DNA from: Streptomyces subrutilus
Lineage (GTDB): Bacteria; Actinomycetota; Actinomycetes; Streptomycetales; Streptomycetaceae
Direction: 5' to 3'
NCBI RefSeq assembly: GCF_008704535.1
Contig: NZ_CP023701.1
Span: 3,474,501-3,538,500, forward strand
DNA: 64,000 bases
Shown: piece after piece, positions 37,402 through 46,787 of the stretch
Layout of the letters: every line of letters begins with the position of its first letter
How positions within the stretch are numbered: the first letter of the stretch is position 1
Program-made: the position numbers and the translations under genes
The notes under the pieces: model-generated
What the model was told of the DNA's origin: nothing
Database searches by the model: none
The model's input: only the letters and a program-made list of their open reading frames with translations

Positions 37402-37599
37402 TCAGAGCCGGGTCAGGCACCAGGTCCCGAGGGCCAGCGACACCCCGGCGGCCAAGAGCGCCACCGGCACGGCGACCGCGGGGCGCACGCCCTCCGCCAC
37501 CGGCGCGCGGTGCAGCGCGCGCGCCCCGGTCCAGGCCAGCAGAGCGGCCCCGAACAGCAGGAACACCGCCGCCGCGAAGACCGCCGGACCGTCCTCCAT
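37402..37599 (-). CDS. Small two-helix membrane protein
   Basis: A 65-residue protein with two hydrophobic helices (VFAAAVFLLFGAALLAWTGA and PAVAVPVALLAAGVSLALGT) joined by a short basic loop; both termini on the same side. I do not recognise a named family. It is in the gap between the methyltransferase and topA and has normal Streptomyces codon use. Start is ATG 37599. Confidence 0.7.
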   Translation of the reverse strand: MEDGPAVFAAAVFLLFGAALLAWTGARALHRAPVAEGVRPAVAVPVALLAAGVSLALGTWCLTRL

Positions 37600-37714
37600 G
37601 CCGTTCCCCCCTTGCCCCGGACGCGCTCCGGGCCGCTCCCGGGATCCCGCTGCCCGTGAGCCTGGCAGCCGGGGGGATACGGCGGGCGAACCCCGGGTTA
37701 CATTCCGCCGCCGG

Positions 37715-39229
37715 CTACTGCGCGGGGCCCTCCAGCGGCTCCAGGAAGCCCTGCTCCACGAGCAGCCGGATGGCCTCCGGGGTGCGGTCGCGCAGGACCA
37801 CCGGATCCTCCTGGACGAGCTGCGCGATGGCGTCGAGGATCCGGCCCGCGCTCAGTGAGCCGTCACACACTCCCGCGAAGCCCGCCCCGACCGTGTCGAC
37901 CTTCGTGGCGCGCCGCATCCCGCGGTTCTGGCGCAGCACCACGTGCTCCGGGTCCTCCGCCCCGGGCGCGCCGACCTGCTCCTGGACCACTTCGGCGGAC
38001 AGCGCGAAGTAGCCCTCCAGGATCGCCGCGTCGTCGTGCCGGCGCAGGTAGTCCTGGCGGGCGAAGTGGGCCACGACGGCGTCCCCGAGCGGCTGCTCGA
38101 CCGAGTGCGGCCACTCCTCCACCACGATCGAGGGCTGGGCCGCGTCCGTACGGCGCAAGGTGATCCAGCCGAAGCCGACGGCCCTGGTCCCGCGGGCCTC
38201 GAACTCGTCGAGCCACTCCTCGTAGCGCCGCTCGTAGGCGGCCGGGTCGCCGTGGTGGTCGCCCGCGTCGCGCAGCCACAGCTCCGCGTACTGCGTCACG
38301 TCCTGTACGTCGCGCTGCACGATCCAGGCGTCGCAGCCGCGCGGCACCCAGGAACGCACCCGCTCGTGCCAGTCCTCGCCGTCCACGTGCTGCCAGTTGC
38401 CGAGGAACTGCGCGTACCCGCCCGGGTTCAGCCGCGCCCCGGCCTGCTGGACCAGCGTCCGGCACAGGTCGTCGCCGCCCATCCCGCCGTCCCGGTAGGT
38501 GAGGCGGGCGCCCGGGGAGATCACGAACGGCGGGTTCGACACGATCAGGTCGTACGTGGCCTCGCCGACCGGCTCGAACAGCGACCCGGCCAGCAGCTCG
38601 GCCTCCGGCGCCCCGGACAGCGCCAGCGTCAGCCGGGTGAACTCCAGGGCACGGGGGTTGACGTCGGTCGCGGTGACCCGGGTCGCGTGCTGGGCCGCGT
38701 GCAGCGCCTGGATGCCCGACCCGGTGCCCACGTCGAGGGCGGTGGCGACCGGGGTGCGGACGGTGATCCCGGCCAGCGTCGTGGACGCGCCGCCCACGCC
38801 GAGGACCACGCCCTCCTCGTGGCTGCCGATCCCGCCGGCCCCGCCGACGGCGCAGCCGAGGTCCGAGACGATGAACCAGTCCTCGCCGTCCGGACCGCCG
38901 TACGGGCGCACGTCGACCGTGGCGCGCACCTCGTCGCCGTCGCCCCGCAGCCACCCGTCGGCCAGGGCGGCCTCGACGGGCAGCGCGGCGGCGGCCCGCT
39001 CCCGGGACACGGGCCGCTGGAGCAGGAACAGCCGGACCAGGCTCGGCAGCGGGCCGTCCCCGCCGGTGCGGGTGGCGCGCAGGGCCGGGACGGTCTCGCT
39101 GCGGGCCAGGGCGGCGTAGGCGGGGGCGCCGAGCAGGTCGAGCAGGCCGTCGGCGGTGAACCCGGCGGCGAGGAAGGCGGTGCGCAGCTCGGCGGCGTGG
39201 TCGGACGAGGGGAGGCTGGTGGTACTCAC
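37715..39229 (-). CDS. SAM-dependent methyltransferase (HemK/N6-adenine type NPPF motif)
   Basis: A 504-residue protein. The class I SAM fold has motif I ALDVGTGSGIQAL (about 168-180), the Asp in VTATDVNPRALEF, and motif IV VSNPPFV, the signature of enzymes methylating an amide or exocyclic nitrogen (HemK/PrmC, RsmC, N6-adenine). An N-terminal winged-helix-like region and a long C-terminal extension set it apart from PrmC. Substrate unknown; RNA, protein or DNA are all possible. Start is GTG 39229. Confidence 0.85.
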   Translation of the reverse strand: MSTTSLPSSDHAAELRTAFLAAGFTADGLLDLLGAPAYAALARSETVPALRATRTGGDGPLPSLVRLFLLQRPVSRERAAAALPVEAALADGWLRGDGDEVRATVDVRPYGGPDGEDWFIVSDLGCAVGGAGGIGSHEEGVVLGVGGASTTLAGITVRTPVATALDVGTGSGIQALHAAQHATRVTATDVNPRALEFTRLTLALSGAPEAELLAGSLFEPVGEATYDLIVSNPPFVISPGARLTYRDGGMGGDDLCRTLVQQAGARLNPGGYAQFLGNWQHVDGEDWHERVRSWVPRGCDAWIVQRDVQDVTQYAELWLRDAGDHHGDPAAYERRYEEWLDEFEARGTRAVGFGWITLRRTDAAQPSIVVEEWPHSVEQPLGDAVVAHFARQDYLRRHDDAAILEGYFALSAEVVQEQVGAPGAEDPEHVVLRQNRGMRRATKVDTVGAGFAGVCDGSLSAGRILDAIAQLVQEDPVVLRDRTPEAIRLLVEQGFLEPLEGPAQ

Positions 39230-39296
39230 GCGTCCATTGTGTCGGCTGCGCCCGGCAATCGCCGCGCCGCGCCGGGCCGAAGGCGCCCGGCCAGGA

Positions 39297-39339
39297 CGGG
39301 GGCGGCACGCGCCAGGGCGGGGGCGGCACGCGCCAGGGC
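39297..39339. repeat. Two copies of a 21-bp direct repeat
   Basis: A GGGCGGCACGCGCCAGGGC-containing 21-bp unit is repeated in tandem in the gap between the methyltransferase and lipoprotein genes. No function assigned. Confidence 0.75.
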
Positions 39340-39376
39340 GGCCGGAACCCCTCCCCGGGGGTCCGGCCGCCCTGAT

Positions 39377-39405
39377 CGGTCCGCCGCGCGGAAGGCGGCG
39401 GACCG
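39377..39405 (-). terminator. Hairpin after the lipoprotein gene
   Basis: An 11-bp inverted repeat (CGGTCCGCCGC / GCGGCGGACCG) with a 7-nt loop, 5 bp past the stop of the lipoprotein gene. Confidence 0.7.
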
Positions 39406-39410
39406 GCGCG

Positions 39411-39983
39411 CTACTTGGGCGAGGCCGCGGGCGAGGCCATCGCGACCTGGCAGCCCTTCTGGGCGTTCATCGCCTTGTCCAGACCGCCCGCGTTGAGCTT
39501 GGCGAGGGCGTCCTTGCCGCCCTTCGTCGCCTCTTCCAGGCCGCCCGCGAGTTCCTTGAGCCCCTCGGCGAACTTGGTCTGGTCCTTGGCGTCGAGGGCT
39601 TCCATCTTCGCCTTCAGGTCGGCGTAGCCCTTGGACGTCGACTCGAAGCCCTTGACCGACTCGTCGAGCGTCGTCTGACCCTCCTTGACCGGCGGAACAC
39701 CCGCTCCCTTCAGGGCCGTCCCCATCGTCGCGTACGACCCGGACATGGTCGCGAAGGCAGCCGAATCGGTCGTCTGGACCTCCTCGGGCCTGCTGCTCTC
39801 CGTCGCCACGCGCTTGATGTCGGCGTTGGCCGCCTCGATCTTCTTCAGTTCGGGCTGCCACTGGTCGCAGACCTTCTTGGCCCAGGCGTCGGCCTTCTTG
39901 TCGCTGTCGTCCCCGCCGCAGCCGGACAGGACGAGCATCAGCACCGCACCGCCCGACAAGGCGGCCGCAAGCTTCTTGTTCAC
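39411..39983 (-). CDS. Small lipoprotein, helical, unknown function
   Basis: A 190-residue lipoprotein: signal peptide KKLAAALSGGAVLMLVLSGC with lipobox LSGC, then a Lys/Glu/Ala-rich helical body with one cysteine pair (VCDQWQ and KGCQV) that could bridge. No family I can name; common in Streptomyces as a putative secreted protein. Start is GTG 39983, with AAGGGA 8 nt upstream. Confidence 0.82.
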   Translation of the reverse strand: MNKKLAAALSGGAVLMLVLSGCGGDDSDKKADAWAKKVCDQWQPELKKIEAANADIKRVATESSRPEEVQTTDSAAFATMSGSYATMGTALKGAGVPPVKEGQTTLDESVKGFESTSKGYADLKAKMEALDAKDQTKFAEGLKELAGGLEEATKGGKDALAKLNAGGLDKAMNAQKGCQVAMASPAASPK

Positions 39984-40132
39984 CGGATTGGTCCCTTCGA
40001 AGGCTCTCGGCCCGGAAGATACACGCCAGCCATCGGGGGACGCACAAAGGCGGACAGACGGCGCGTCAGTCCGCGCCGCCCGTCCGCCGTTCGGGCGTAC
40101 GTCCGGCCCTGCCCGGCCCACCCGTCCCGCAG

Positions 40133-40150
40133 CCCCGGTCCAGGCCGGGG
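40133..40150 (-). terminator. Candidate hairpin after hppA
   Basis: CCCCGG / CCGGGG with a 6-nt loop, 36 bp past the hppA stop. A short stem, so only a moderate candidate. Confidence 0.4.
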
Positions 40151-40185
40151 TCGGGCAGGGTCGGGCGGGGCCGGGGCCGGTGCGG

Positions 40186-42588
40186 TCAGCGGACCGGCGC
40201 GGGATCGTTCGGCCGGGCCACCCGCTCGGCCGCTCCGTCGTCGGTCCCGTCGCCGACGGAGACGCCCCGGCGCTTGGAGGCGTACACCGCGCCGACGATC
40301 ACGCCGATCGCCAGGACCGCGACGACCGCCCGTACGATCGGGCTGGTGTCGTCCCCGTAGCTGAACTGCACGACCGCCGGGGCGATCAGCAGCGCCACCA
40401 GGTTCATGACCTTGAGCAGCGGGTTGATCGCGGGCCCGGCCGTGTCCTTGAACGGGTCGCCGACCGTGTCGCCGATGACGACGGCCGCGTGCGCCTCGCT
40501 GCCCTTGCCGCCGTGGTGGCCGTCCTCGACGAGCTTCTTCGCGTTGTCCCACGCACCACCGGAGTTGGCGAGGAAGACCGCCATCAGCGTGCCCGTGCCG
40601 ATGGCGCCGGCCAGGAACGAGCCGAGCGCGCCGACACCGAGGGCGAAGCCCACCGCGATCGGGGTGAGCACGGCGAGCAGGCCGGGCGTGGCAAGCTCGC
40701 GCAGCGCGTCCTTGGTGCAGATGTCCACCACGCGCCCGTACTCGGGCTTCTCGGTGTAGTCCATGATCCCGGGGTGCTCGCGGAACTGCCGGCGCACCTC
40801 GTAGACCACGGCCCCCGCGGACCGGGACACCGCGTTGATCGCGAGCCCCGAGAACAGGAACACCACCGCCGCGCCCAGGATCAGCCCGACCAGGTTGTTG
40901 GGCTGGGCGATGTCCAGGCTGAGGTTCATCTCGTCGGCCTTCGCCCCCACCTGCCGGACGGCGGTGGCGATGGCGTCGTTGTACGAACCGAACAGGGCCG
41001 CCGCGGCGAGCACGGCCGTGGCGATGGCGATGCCCTTGGTGATGGCCTTCGTGGTGTTGCCCACGGCGTCCAGGTCCGTCAGGACCTGCGCCCCGGCCCC
41101 CTCGACGTCGCCGGACATCTCGGCGATGCCCTGCGCGTTGTCGGAGACCGGCCCGAAGGTGTCCATGGCGACGATCACGCCCACGGTGGTGAGCAGGCCG
41201 GTGCCGGCCAGCGCCACCGCGAAGAGGGCGAGCATGATCGACGTGCCGCCGAGCAGGAACGCCCCGTAGACCCCGAGACCGATGAGCAGCGCGGTGTAGA
41301 CGGCGGACTCCAGCCCCACCGAGACGCCGGCGAGCACGACGGTGGCCGCGCCGGTCAGCGAGGACTTGCCGATGTCCCGGACGGGACGGCGGCTGGTCTC
41401 GGTGAAGTAGCCGGTGAGCTGCTGGATCAGCGCGGCGAGGACGATGCCGATGGCGACGGCGACGAGTGCCAGGACGCGCGGGTCGCCGGCGTGGCCCGCG
41501 ATGGCGGCGTCCTCGACGCCGACGAGCTGCTTGTAGGTGCCCGGCACGTAGGCGTAGACGGCGACCGCGACGAGCACCAGGGAGATCACGGCGGAGATGA
41601 AGAAGCCGCGGTTGATGGCGGTCATGCCGCTGCGGTCGGAGCGGCGCGGGGAGACCGCGAAGATGCCGATCATCGCGGTGACGACGCCGATGGCGGGGAC
41701 GATCAGCGGGAAGGCGAGCCCCAGGTCGCCGAAGGCCACCTTGCCCAGGATGAGTGCGGCCACCAGGGTGACGGCGTACGACTCGAAGAGGTCGGCGGCC
41801 ATTCCCGCGCAGTCGCCGACGTTGTCGCCCACGTTGTCGGCGATGGTCGCGGCATTGCGCGGATCGTCCTCCGGAATGCCCTTTTCGACCTTGCCGACCA
41901 GGTCGGCGCCGACATCGGCGGCCTTCGTGAAGATGCCGCCGCCCACGCGCATGAACATCGCGATCAGGGCGGCCCCCAGCCCGAATCCCTCCAGGACCTT
42001 GGGGGCGTCGGCGGCATAGACCAGGACCACGCAGGAGGCACCGAGCAGCCCGAGGCCGACCGTGAACATGCCGACCACCCCGCCCGTGCGGAAGGCGATC
42101 CTCATGGCCTTGTGGGAGACCTCGGTCAGGTCCTTGGCGGGCTCGCCCTCGGCGGGGGTGGCCTGCCGCGCGGCGGCGGCGACGCGGACGTTGGCGCGGA
42201 CCGCCAGCCGCATGCCGAGGTACCCGGTGGTGGCCGAGAAGAGGGCGCCGACCAGGAAGAACGCGGAGCGGCCGGACCGCTGCGACCAGTCGTCGGCGGG
42301 GAGCAGGAAGAGCAGGAAGAAGACCACGAAGGCGAAGACGGCGAGGGTGCGCAGCTGGCGGCCGAGATAGGCGTTGGCGCCCTCCTGCACCGCCGCGGCG
42401 ATCTCCTTCATGCTGTCGGTGCCCTCGTCCGCCGCGAGCACCTGACGGGTCAGGATCTGCGCGACGACGAGTGCGAGCACGGCCACGGCCGCGATGACGA
42501 TCACGATGAGTCGGTTTTCATCGGTGAGTACTGCCGCTGCCAGATCATGGGGGCGATCCGGCGCGAGAGGGGTGAAGAGCCCCGTCAT
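40186..42588 (-). CDS. hppA: Membrane-bound proton-translocating pyrophosphatase
   Basis: An 800-residue integral membrane enzyme with about 16 helices that pumps protons with energy from pyrophosphate. Hallmarks are DVGADLVGKVEKGIPEDDPRN (with the catalytic DxxxDxxxD), ADNVGDNVGDCAGMAADLF and a C-terminal GDTVGDPFKDTAGPAINPL. The K+-dependence site reads GNTTKAITKG; lysine here, rather than alanine, marks the K+-independent, H+-pumping subfamily. Start is ATG 42588 with AAGGAGG 4 nt upstream. It is in its own unit, with a promoter at 42627-42655. Confidence 0.95.
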   Translation of the reverse strand: MTGLFTPLAPDRPHDLAAAVLTDENRLIVIVIAAVAVLALVVAQILTRQVLAADEGTDSMKEIAAAVQEGANAYLGRQLRTLAVFAFVVFFLLFLLPADDWSQRSGRSAFFLVGALFSATTGYLGMRLAVRANVRVAAAARQATPAEGEPAKDLTEVSHKAMRIAFRTGGVVGMFTVGLGLLGASCVVLVYAADAPKVLEGFGLGAALIAMFMRVGGGIFTKAADVGADLVGKVEKGIPEDDPRNAATIADNVGDNVGDCAGMAADLFESYAVTLVAALILGKVAFGDLGLAFPLIVPAIGVVTAMIGIFAVSPRRSDRSGMTAINRGFFISAVISLVLVAVAVYAYVPGTYKQLVGVEDAAIAGHAGDPRVLALVAVAIGIVLAALIQQLTGYFTETSRRPVRDIGKSSLTGAATVVLAGVSVGLESAVYTALLIGLGVYGAFLLGGTSIMLALFAVALAGTGLLTTVGVIVAMDTFGPVSDNAQGIAEMSGDVEGAGAQVLTDLDAVGNTTKAITKGIAIATAVLAAAALFGSYNDAIATAVRQVGAKADEMNLSLDIAQPNNLVGLILGAAVVFLFSGLAINAVSRSAGAVVYEVRRQFREHPGIMDYTEKPEYGRVVDICTKDALRELATPGLLAVLTPIAVGFALGVGALGSFLAGAIGTGTLMAVFLANSGGAWDNAKKLVEDGHHGGKGSEAHAAVVIGDTVGDPFKDTAGPAINPLLKVMNLVALLIAPAVVQFSYGDDTSPIVRAVVAVLAIGVIVGAVYASKRRGVSVGDGTDDGAAERVARPNDPAPVR

Positions 42589-42626
42589 TCGTCCTCCTTG
42601 ACGCGATGAGCTCAAGATGTGGACGG

Positions 42627-42655
42627 ATTGTAGGGAGCGGAACCCCGATCAAAAC
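42627..42655 (-). promoter_or_regulatory. Candidate hppA promoter
   Basis: On the minus strand TACAAT (42632-42627) matches the vegetative -10 box, 17 bp after GTTTTG (42655-42650). Transcription would start near 42620, giving a leader of about 30 nt containing the AAGGAGG site. Confidence 0.5.
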
Positions 42656-42794
42656 AGCATGCGGGAATCGAAAGGGAACGACACCGGCCCGGTGGCCGTG
42701 AATCACGCCGCCCCATTACCCCCGAATGCAGTAAGGGGACAAAGTCATGGGGTGACCGGCCGCCGGTCCGAAATCGTTCCCGGAAAATAAAAAA

Positions 42795-42813
42795 GGCCCT
42801 GCTCGGCAGGGCC
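42795..42813 (-). terminator. Rho-independent terminator after the anti-sigma gene
   Basis: Stem GGCCCTGC / GCAGGGCC with a 3-nt loop, followed on the minus strand by TTTTTTATTTT. It lies about 120 bp past the anti-sigma gene stop within the 346-bp gap 42589-42934, which otherwise holds only the hppA promoter and AT-richer, purine-rich sequence with no ORF. Confidence 0.85.
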
Positions 42814-42934
42814 CTGATAAAGATCGGAAGACGGCGGGAGGACGACGGGAGGACGATCGGAAGATCCGACGGACCTACGGAACCGAGGGAATCGAAAGAG
42901 CCGACGGGAATACCCGCCCGGCGGATCCGCGACC

Positions 42935-43375
42935 CTACGACAGCGTGGACGTCCCCGAAACGGGCCAGCTCATCCGGATGGTCCCGCCCGATGCGCCACT
43001 GGTCACCTCGACGTCGTCGACGAGCCCGCTGATCACTGCGAGGCCCATCTCGTCCTCGCCCTCGATGTCCGGGTCCAGGACGGCGTCGAGCCCCGCCACC
43101 GCGTCCACAGGCCCGCCGGCCGGACCGGGGACGTCGTCGCCGACCTCGATGGAGAACACCTTCTCCTCCTCGGTCAGGACGACCCGGACGGGCGCGGTCA
43201 GGCCGTTGTTGCGGTGCAGCCCGACGGCGCGCGAGCAGGCCTCGCCGACGGCGAGGCGGACCTCGTCGAGGACGGCTTCCTCCACGCCGGCCCGGCGCGC
43301 CACGGCAGCCGCGACCAGGCGGGCCGTCCGGACGTGTTCGGGCTGCGCGCTGAAGCGCAGTTCAACGGTGGCCAT
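42935..43375 (-). CDS. Anti-sigma factor-like HATPase, partner of BldG
   Basis: A 146-residue RsbW/SpoIIAB-type protein. The N box is DEVRLAVGEACSRAVG; the ATP lid and G2 region is DEMGLAVISGLVDDVEV. It stands directly downstream of bldG. In S. coelicolor the gene at this place (SCO3548) codes an anti-sigma factor that binds BldG antagonistically, so the same partner switch is expected here. Start is ATG 43375, with GAGGGGGACG upstream. Confidence 0.9.
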   Translation of the reverse strand: MATVELRFSAQPEHVRTARLVAAAVARRAGVEEAVLDEVRLAVGEACSRAVGLHRNNGLTAPVRVVLTEEEKVFSIEVGDDVPGPAGGPVDAVAGLDAVLDPDIEGEDEMGLAVISGLVDDVEVTSGASGGTIRMSWPVSGTSTLS

Positions 43376-43415
43376 GCGCGTCCCCCTCGGACTACGGGCG
43401 TGCCTTGACAGGGGC

Positions 43416-43435
43416 CCGGGCCGACCGCGGCCCGG
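43416..43435 (-). terminator. Hairpin between bldG and the anti-sigma gene
   Basis: Stem CCGGGCC / GGCCCGG with a 6-nt loop in the 101-bp bldG/anti-sigma gap. In S. coelicolor bldG is transcribed both alone and together with the downstream gene; a partial terminator here would explain this. Confidence 0.55.
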
Positions 43436-43476
43436 TACCCCCGCTCTCCTTGGCGGCAGCTCGCCGCCGGGAGCCG

Positions 43477-43818
43477 TCAGTCGGTGGCGTTGACGGCGTC
43501 TTCCACCGAGGTGTGAATCGGGAACACCTTGGTCAGACCGGTGATCCGGAAGATCTTGAGGATGCGCTCCTGGTTGCACACCAGGCGCAGCGAACCCTCG
43601 TGCGCACGGACGCGCTTGAGACCTCCCACCAGCACACCGAGTCCGGTGGAGTCGAGGAAGTCCACTCGCTCCATGTCGACAACCAGGTGGTAGCTGCCGT
43701 CGTTCACCAACTCCACCAACTGCTCGCGCAGCTTGGGCGCGGTATACACATCAATCTCGCCACCGACCTCCACGACCGTACGGTCGCCGACAGTGCGAGT
43801 CGACAGGGACAGGTCCAC
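43477..43818 (-). CDS. bldG: Anti-anti-sigma factor BldG
   Basis: A 113-residue STAS-domain protein that controls aerial growth and antibiotic production in Streptomyces. It has the phosphorylated serine context [15 protein letters not shown] (serine about residue 57) and near-identity, from memory, to S. coelicolor BldG ([20 protein letters not shown] start). Phosphorylated and unphosphorylated forms choose between anti-sigma partners. Start is GTG 43818 with GGAGGATCC upstream. Divergent from the helicase gene with 81 bp between. Confidence 0.96.
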   Translation of the reverse strand: MDLSLSTRTVGDRTVVEVGGEIDVYTAPKLREQLVELVNDGSYHLVVDMERVDFLDSTGLGVLVGGLKRVRAHEGSLRLVCNQERILKIFRITGLTKVFPIHTSVEDAVNATD

Positions 43819-43899
43819 GGATCCTCCAGCACCTTGCTATCGAGCGGCGCCCCCCAGGGGCCTCCCCACCCGAAGGTAGGTGAGGGATTGGCTGCCGCA

Positions 43900-46389
43900 A
43901 TGGCATTCAATCACTTACCGGCAGGCGCGCACGACGCCTTGGGACCATTGTCCCGCACGCCGGTGACACACTCGGTTCCCATGGCCAATACTCACCGCCC
44001 CGGTCGGCCCACGGCACCCGCGGACCCACGGCCCACTCCCGACACGGTCCTGGACCGGCTGGCACGGGGGCCTACCCGAGCTGCGCGCATCACCCATACG
44101 GAGCACTTGCCCCCTCGGGTGGGACGTCATGCGGTCTGGCCCGATCGCATCCGAACGGATGTCGTGGCCGCCATCACGGCGGCCGGGATCGAACATCCGT
44201 GGGAACACCAGACGGCCGCAGCCGAGCACGCCCTCGACGGCGTGTCCGTGGTCGTCGCCACCGGCACCGCCTCGGGCAAGTCGCTGGCGTACCTCGCCCC
44301 CGTGCTCTCCGCCCTGGCGGACGGCGCCGAGGCCCCCAACGGCAGGGGCGCCACCGCCCTGTACCTCGCCCCCACCAAGGCCCTGGCGGCCGACCAGCGG
44401 CGCGCCGTACGGGAACTGGCCGCCCCGCTCGGCAACGCCGTGCGCCCCGCCGTCTACGACGGGGACACGCCGTTCGAGGAGCGCGAATGGGTCCGGCAGT
44501 ACGCCAACTACGTCCTCACCAACCCCGACATGCTGCACCGCGGCATCCTGCCCGCCCACCCCCGCTGGGCCTCCTTCCTGCGGGCCCTGCGCTACGTCGT
44601 CATCGACGAGTGCCACACCTACCGGGGGGTATTCGGCTCCCACGTGGCGCAGGTGCTCCGCCGGCTGCGGCGGCTGTGCGCCCGCTACGGCTCCGAACCG
44701 GTGTTCCTGCTGGCCTCGGCCACGGCCAGCGACCCGGCGGCCGGCGCCTCCCGGCTGACCGGGGTCCGCGTGATCGAGATCACCGACGACGCCTCCCCGC
44801 GCGGCGAGGTCGTCTTCGCCCTCTGGGAGCCGCCGCTGCTCACCGAACTCCGCGGCGAGAAGGGTGCACCCGTACGGCGTACGGCCACGGCCGAGACCGC
44901 CGACCTGCTGACCGACCTGGTGGTGCAGGGCGTCCGTACGGTCGCCTTCGTCCGCTCCCGGCGCGGCGCGGAACTGATCTCGGTGATCGCCCAGGAACGG
45001 CTCGCGTCGGTGGACCGCTCGCTGGTCCGGCGTGTCGCGGCCTACCGGGGCGGCTACCTGCCCGAGGAGCGCCGGGCCCTGGAACGCGCCCTGCACTCGG
45101 GCGAACTGCTGGGCCTGGCCGCCACGACCGCCCTGGAGCTGGGCGTGGACGTCTCGGGCCTGGACGCCGTCCTGATCACCGGCTACCCGGGCACCCGGGC
45201 CTCCCTGTGGCAGCAGGCCGGACGCGCCGGGCGCTCGGGCCAGGGCGCCCTGGCCGTCCTGATCGCCCGGGACGACCCGCTGGACACCTACCTCGTCCAC
45301 CACCCCGAGGCGCTGTTCCGGCAGCCCGTGGAGGCCACCGTCCTGGACCCGGACAACCCGTACGTCCTCGCCCCCCACCTGTGCGCGGCGGCGGCCGAGC
45401 TGCCGCTGACCGAAGCCGACCTGGAGCTCTTCGGACCGGCCACCCGCGAACTGGTCCCGCAGCTCGAAGCGGCCAAGCTGCTGCGGCGGCGGGCCACGGC
45501 CTGGCACTGGACCCGCCGGGAGCGGGCCTGCGACCTGACCGACATCCGGGGCGGCGGCGGCCGCCCGGTGCAGATCGTGGAGGCCTCGACCGGCCGGCTG
45601 CTGGGCACCGTCGACGAGTCCGCGGCCCACACGGCCGTCCACGAGGGCGCCGTCCACCTCCACCAGGGCCGCACCTACCTGGTGAAGCAGCTGGACCTGG
45701 AGGACTCCGCGGCCCTCGTGGAGCGGGCCGATCCGCCCTACTCCACGACCGCCCGGGACGTCACCTCCATCTCGGTGCTGGAGACCGACACCGAGATCCC
45801 GTGGGGCCCGGCCCGGCTCTGCTACGGCTCCGTCGAGGTCACCAACCAGGTCGTCTCCTACCTGCGGCGCAAGCTGATCACCGGCGAGGTCCTGGGCGAG
45901 GCCAAGCTGGACCTGCCGCCGCGCACCCTGCGCACGCGCGCCGTGTGGTGGACGGTGACCGAGGACCAGCTCGACGAGGCCCGGATCAACCCGGAGATCC
46001 TCGGCGGCGCCCTGCACGCCGCCGAACACGCCTCGATCGGCCTGCTGCCGCTCTTCGCCACCTGCGACCGCTGGGACATCGGCGGCGTCTCGGTACCGCT
46101 GCATCCCGACACCCTCCTCCCCACGGTCTTCGTCTACGACGGCCACCCCGGCGGCGCCGGCTTCGCCGAGCGCGCCTTCCACACCGCCCGCGCGTGGCTG
46201 ACGGCCACCCGCGACGCCATCGCCGCCTGCGAGTGCGAGGCCGGCTGCCCCTCGTGCATCCAGTCCCCCAAGTGCGGCAACGGCAACGACCCCCTCCACA
46301 AACGCGGCGCCGTCCGCCTTCTCACCCGCCTCCTCGCAGAGGCCCCACCGGACACCACACCCACCCCACCCGCACCACCCACCCCGTAA
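43900..46389 (+). CDS. DEAD/DEAH-box helicase with C-terminal zinc module (MrfA/DUF1998 type)
   Basis: An 829-residue superfamily 2 helicase. Motifs are ATGTASGKS (Walker A), VIDECH (Walker B variant), LLASATAS (motif III) and QQAGRAGRSGQ (motif VI). The C-terminal DUF1998 domain has four cysteines in CECEAGCPSCIQSPKCGNGN, like Bacillus MrfA, which repairs mitomycin cross-links. A DNA repair role is likely. Start set at ATG 43900 (MAFNHLPAG), with only a weak GAGGG; an internal ATG at 43981 is possible. Confidence 0.88.
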   Translation: MAFNHLPAGAHDALGPLSRTPVTHSVPMANTHRPGRPTAPADPRPTPDTVLDRLARGPTRAARITHTEHLPPRVGRHAVWPDRIRTDVVAAITAAGIEHPWEHQTAAAEHALDGVSVVVATGTASGKSLAYLAPVLSALADGAEAPNGRGATALYLAPTKALAADQRRAVRELAAPLGNAVRPAVYDGDTPFEEREWVRQYANYVLTNPDMLHRGILPAHPRWASFLRALRYVVIDECHTYRGVFGSHVAQVLRRLRRLCARYGSEPVFLLASATASDPAAGASRLTGVRVIEITDDASPRGEVVFALWEPPLLTELRGEKGAPVRRTATAETADLLTDLVVQGVRTVAFVRSRRGAELISVIAQERLASVDRSLVRRVAAYRGGYLPEERRALERALHSGELLGLAATTALELGVDVSGLDAVLITGYPGTRASLWQQAGRAGRSGQGALAVLIARDDPLDTYLVHHPEALFRQPVEATVLDPDNPYVLAPHLCAAAAELPLTEADLELFGPATRELVPQLEAAKLLRRRATAWHWTRRERACDLTDIRGGGGRPVQIVEASTGRLLGTVDESAAHTAVHEGAVHLHQGRTYLVKQLDLEDSAALVERADPPYSTTARDVTSISVLETDTEIPWGPARLCYGSVEVTNQVVSYLRRKLITGEVLGEAKLDLPPRTLRTRAVWWTVTEDQLDEARINPEILGGALHAAEHASIGLLPLFATCDRWDIGGVSVPLHPDTLLPTVFVYDGHPGGAGFAERAFHTARAWLTATRDAIAACECEAGCPSCIQSPKCGNGNDPLHKRGAVRLLTRLLAEAPPDTTPTPPAPPTP

Positions 46390-46787
46390 CCCCACGCACA
46401 TCGGATGCCCGAGGGTCCGATCCCGCGGCCCGGCACTGCGGCCCGTCACGGCGGCCGGGGCCGGCCCGACCCCTCGTACGGGCACGTAGGCCTGATCGGG
46501 GTCGGGCCGGTCCCACGCATTCACCCAAGGGCCCCGGAAGCCCCCATGTCCTGCCCAGGGCCACCCGAGGCCGCCCGGGCCACCTGGGCCTGACGGGCTT
46601 GGGGGGCGTGGTGGGGACCGGGCGGCGGCCTAGGGACCCAGGGGGCCAGGGGCTTGGGCGGGCTTGGGCACGGCCCTGAGGGCCCAGGGGGCCTGAGCGG
46701 GCCGGGCGGGCCCAGGCCGGGCCGGCTCAACCATCCGAGCCCGCCTGCGGGGCCGTCCGAGCCGGTGCACAGGGCGGGCAGCCCGGG
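46390..46787. other. 398-bp convergent intergenic region
   Basis: Lies between the helicase and the last gene of the Tad cluster. It is G-rich on the plus strand with degenerate repeats such as CCCAGGGGGCC near 46640 and 46687. Frames here are proline/arginine-rich shadows. I see no gene or clear terminator stem. Confidence 0.5.
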
